Positions 6,584 to 6,975 of a stretch of 6,975 bases of DNA are shown piece after piece. Every line of letters starts with the position of its first letter. Position 1 is the stretch's first letter. The position numbers were made by a program, and so were the translations under genes. The notes under the pieces are model-generated. The model did not search any database, had not been told where the DNA came from, and was given only the letters and a program-made list of their open reading frames with translations. Source of the stretch: an uncultured Methanobrevibacter sp. (GTDB lineage: Archaea; Methanobacteriota; Methanobacteria; Methanobacteriales; Methanobacteriaceae); the NCBI GenBank assembly GCA_946611495.1, contig CAMODR010000062.1, forward strand, positions 1 through 6,975. Reading direction: 5' to 3'.

Positions 6584-6975
6584 ATGGCCTATTTTTTAAT
6601 TGATGATTCACGTGAGAATGAAAATTCAGAAAATGAATTTTTTTATAATATTGGATTGGAGTTTCCTCTTAGTAGAAAGGTTAAATCCTATAAAAATAAG
6701 GTCTCTTACTCTAAAGAGAAAAAAATCTGGTTTTTAAGATACAAACAGAATTATAATTATGTATACTTATTCGGGTACAATTATAGTGATGATGATAAAC
6801 ATTTATATACAAAAGATCCAATCCTCCTTCTTAAATTTAATTTATTCAATGCTCCTAATAAGGATAACAACGGCCATATTGTTCATGATCCCGAAACCAG
6901 TGAAAAACACGTGGTTATGAATATTGATTTTAAAAATGTTAATTCATCACATAAAAGAGAAAATTTAAATTCTTT
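6584..6975 (+). CDS. Unrecognised protein, 5' part (cut by window edge), divergent from the dpt operon
   Basis: An open frame runs from ATG 6584 to the window end (130 codons and 2 bases) without a stop. The protein begins MAYFLIDDSRENENSENEFF and contains an aromatic, probably beta-rich stretch, KKIWFLRYKQNYNYVYLFGY (about 47-66), then DPILLLKFNLFNAP and a polar, Asn-rich stretch. I see no signal peptide, membrane segment, P-loop or nuclease motif in this part. The start is supported by GAAGGGA 5-11 nt upstream and by the absence of another in-frame ATG just upstream. The FLRYKQ...YLFGYNY pattern faintly recalls small beta domains in restriction-associated proteins, but this is too weak for a family call. 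Its position head-to-head with a defence operon allows a defence or regulatory role, which is inference only. Its composition resembles that of the neighbouring genes. Confidence 0.7.
   Translation, partial: MAYFLIDDSRENENSENEFFYNIGLEFPLSRKVKSYKNKVSYSKEKKIWFLRYKQNYNYVYLFGYNYSDDDKHLYTKDPILLLKFNLFNAPNKDNNGHIVHDPETSEKHVVMNIDFKNVNSSHKRENLNS

Noticed and set aside
6570..6599. Nine-codon open frame overlapping the start of the divergent gene, possibly a leader peptide
   Set aside because: It has no ribosome-binding site of its own; its second and third codons form the purine stretch serving the ATG at 6584. It is too short to support.
1..6975. Mobile elements, CRISPR arrays, tRNA or rRNA genes, rho-independent terminators
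   Set aside because: I found no transposase, regularly spaced short repeats, structured RNA gene or GC-rich hairpin followed by a T-run. The only long direct repeat is the dptG coding tail.

Overview
The window is very AT-rich (AT-biased codons, every visible stop is TAA, intergenic DNA almost entirely A and T). It carries one compact operon on the minus strand, plus the 5' part of a divergent gene on the plus strand. Read in the direction of transcription, the operon is dptF (6382 to 3980), dptG copy 1 (3980 to 2622), dptG copy 2 (2609 to 1251) and the first 423 codons of dptH (1270 down to the window edge). This is the DptFGH (DndFGH) set, the restriction half of the Dnd DNA-phosphorothioation defence system. 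In that system a cell whose DNA carries phosphorothioate marks, made by DndA/C/D/E, uses DptF, DptG and DptH to attack unmarked invading DNA. No modification gene is visible here; it would have to lie outside the window. Family calls come from recognising protein sequence patterns, not from a search.

The host cannot be fixed from the sequence. The ribosome-binding sites in front of both dptG genes are AAGGTGA and AGGTG, each exactly 6 nt from ATG. There is a perfect TTTATATA box upstream of dptF. Both fit a low-GC methanogenic archaeon of the Methanobrevibacter type. A low-GC bacterium such as a clostridium is not excluded, and the divergent gene has a good bacterial -10 look-alike (TATAAT).

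Layout: 1-1270, 5' part of dptH (minus). 1251-2609, second dptG, overlapping dptH by 20 nt. 2610-2621, a 12-nt gap holding the second dptG's ribosome-binding site. 2622-3980, first dptG, overlapping the dptF stop by 1 nt. 3980-6382, dptF. 6383-6583, AT-rich divergent promoter region. 6584-6975, 5' part of an unrecognised gene (plus). The spacing implies one polycistronic mRNA with coupled translation.

Three things stand out. dptG is present as two adjacent full-length paralogues, each 452 aa, about 46% identical over the first 400 residues but 50/52 identical over the C-terminal winged-helix-like tail. DptF carries an extra N-terminal module of about 225 residues, a HEPN/DUF4145-like helical domain followed by a very acidic linker, ahead of the usual P-loop NTPase part. 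Finally, the dptH start codon lies inside the conserved tail of the second dptG, and one synonymous base removes that ATG from the first copy.
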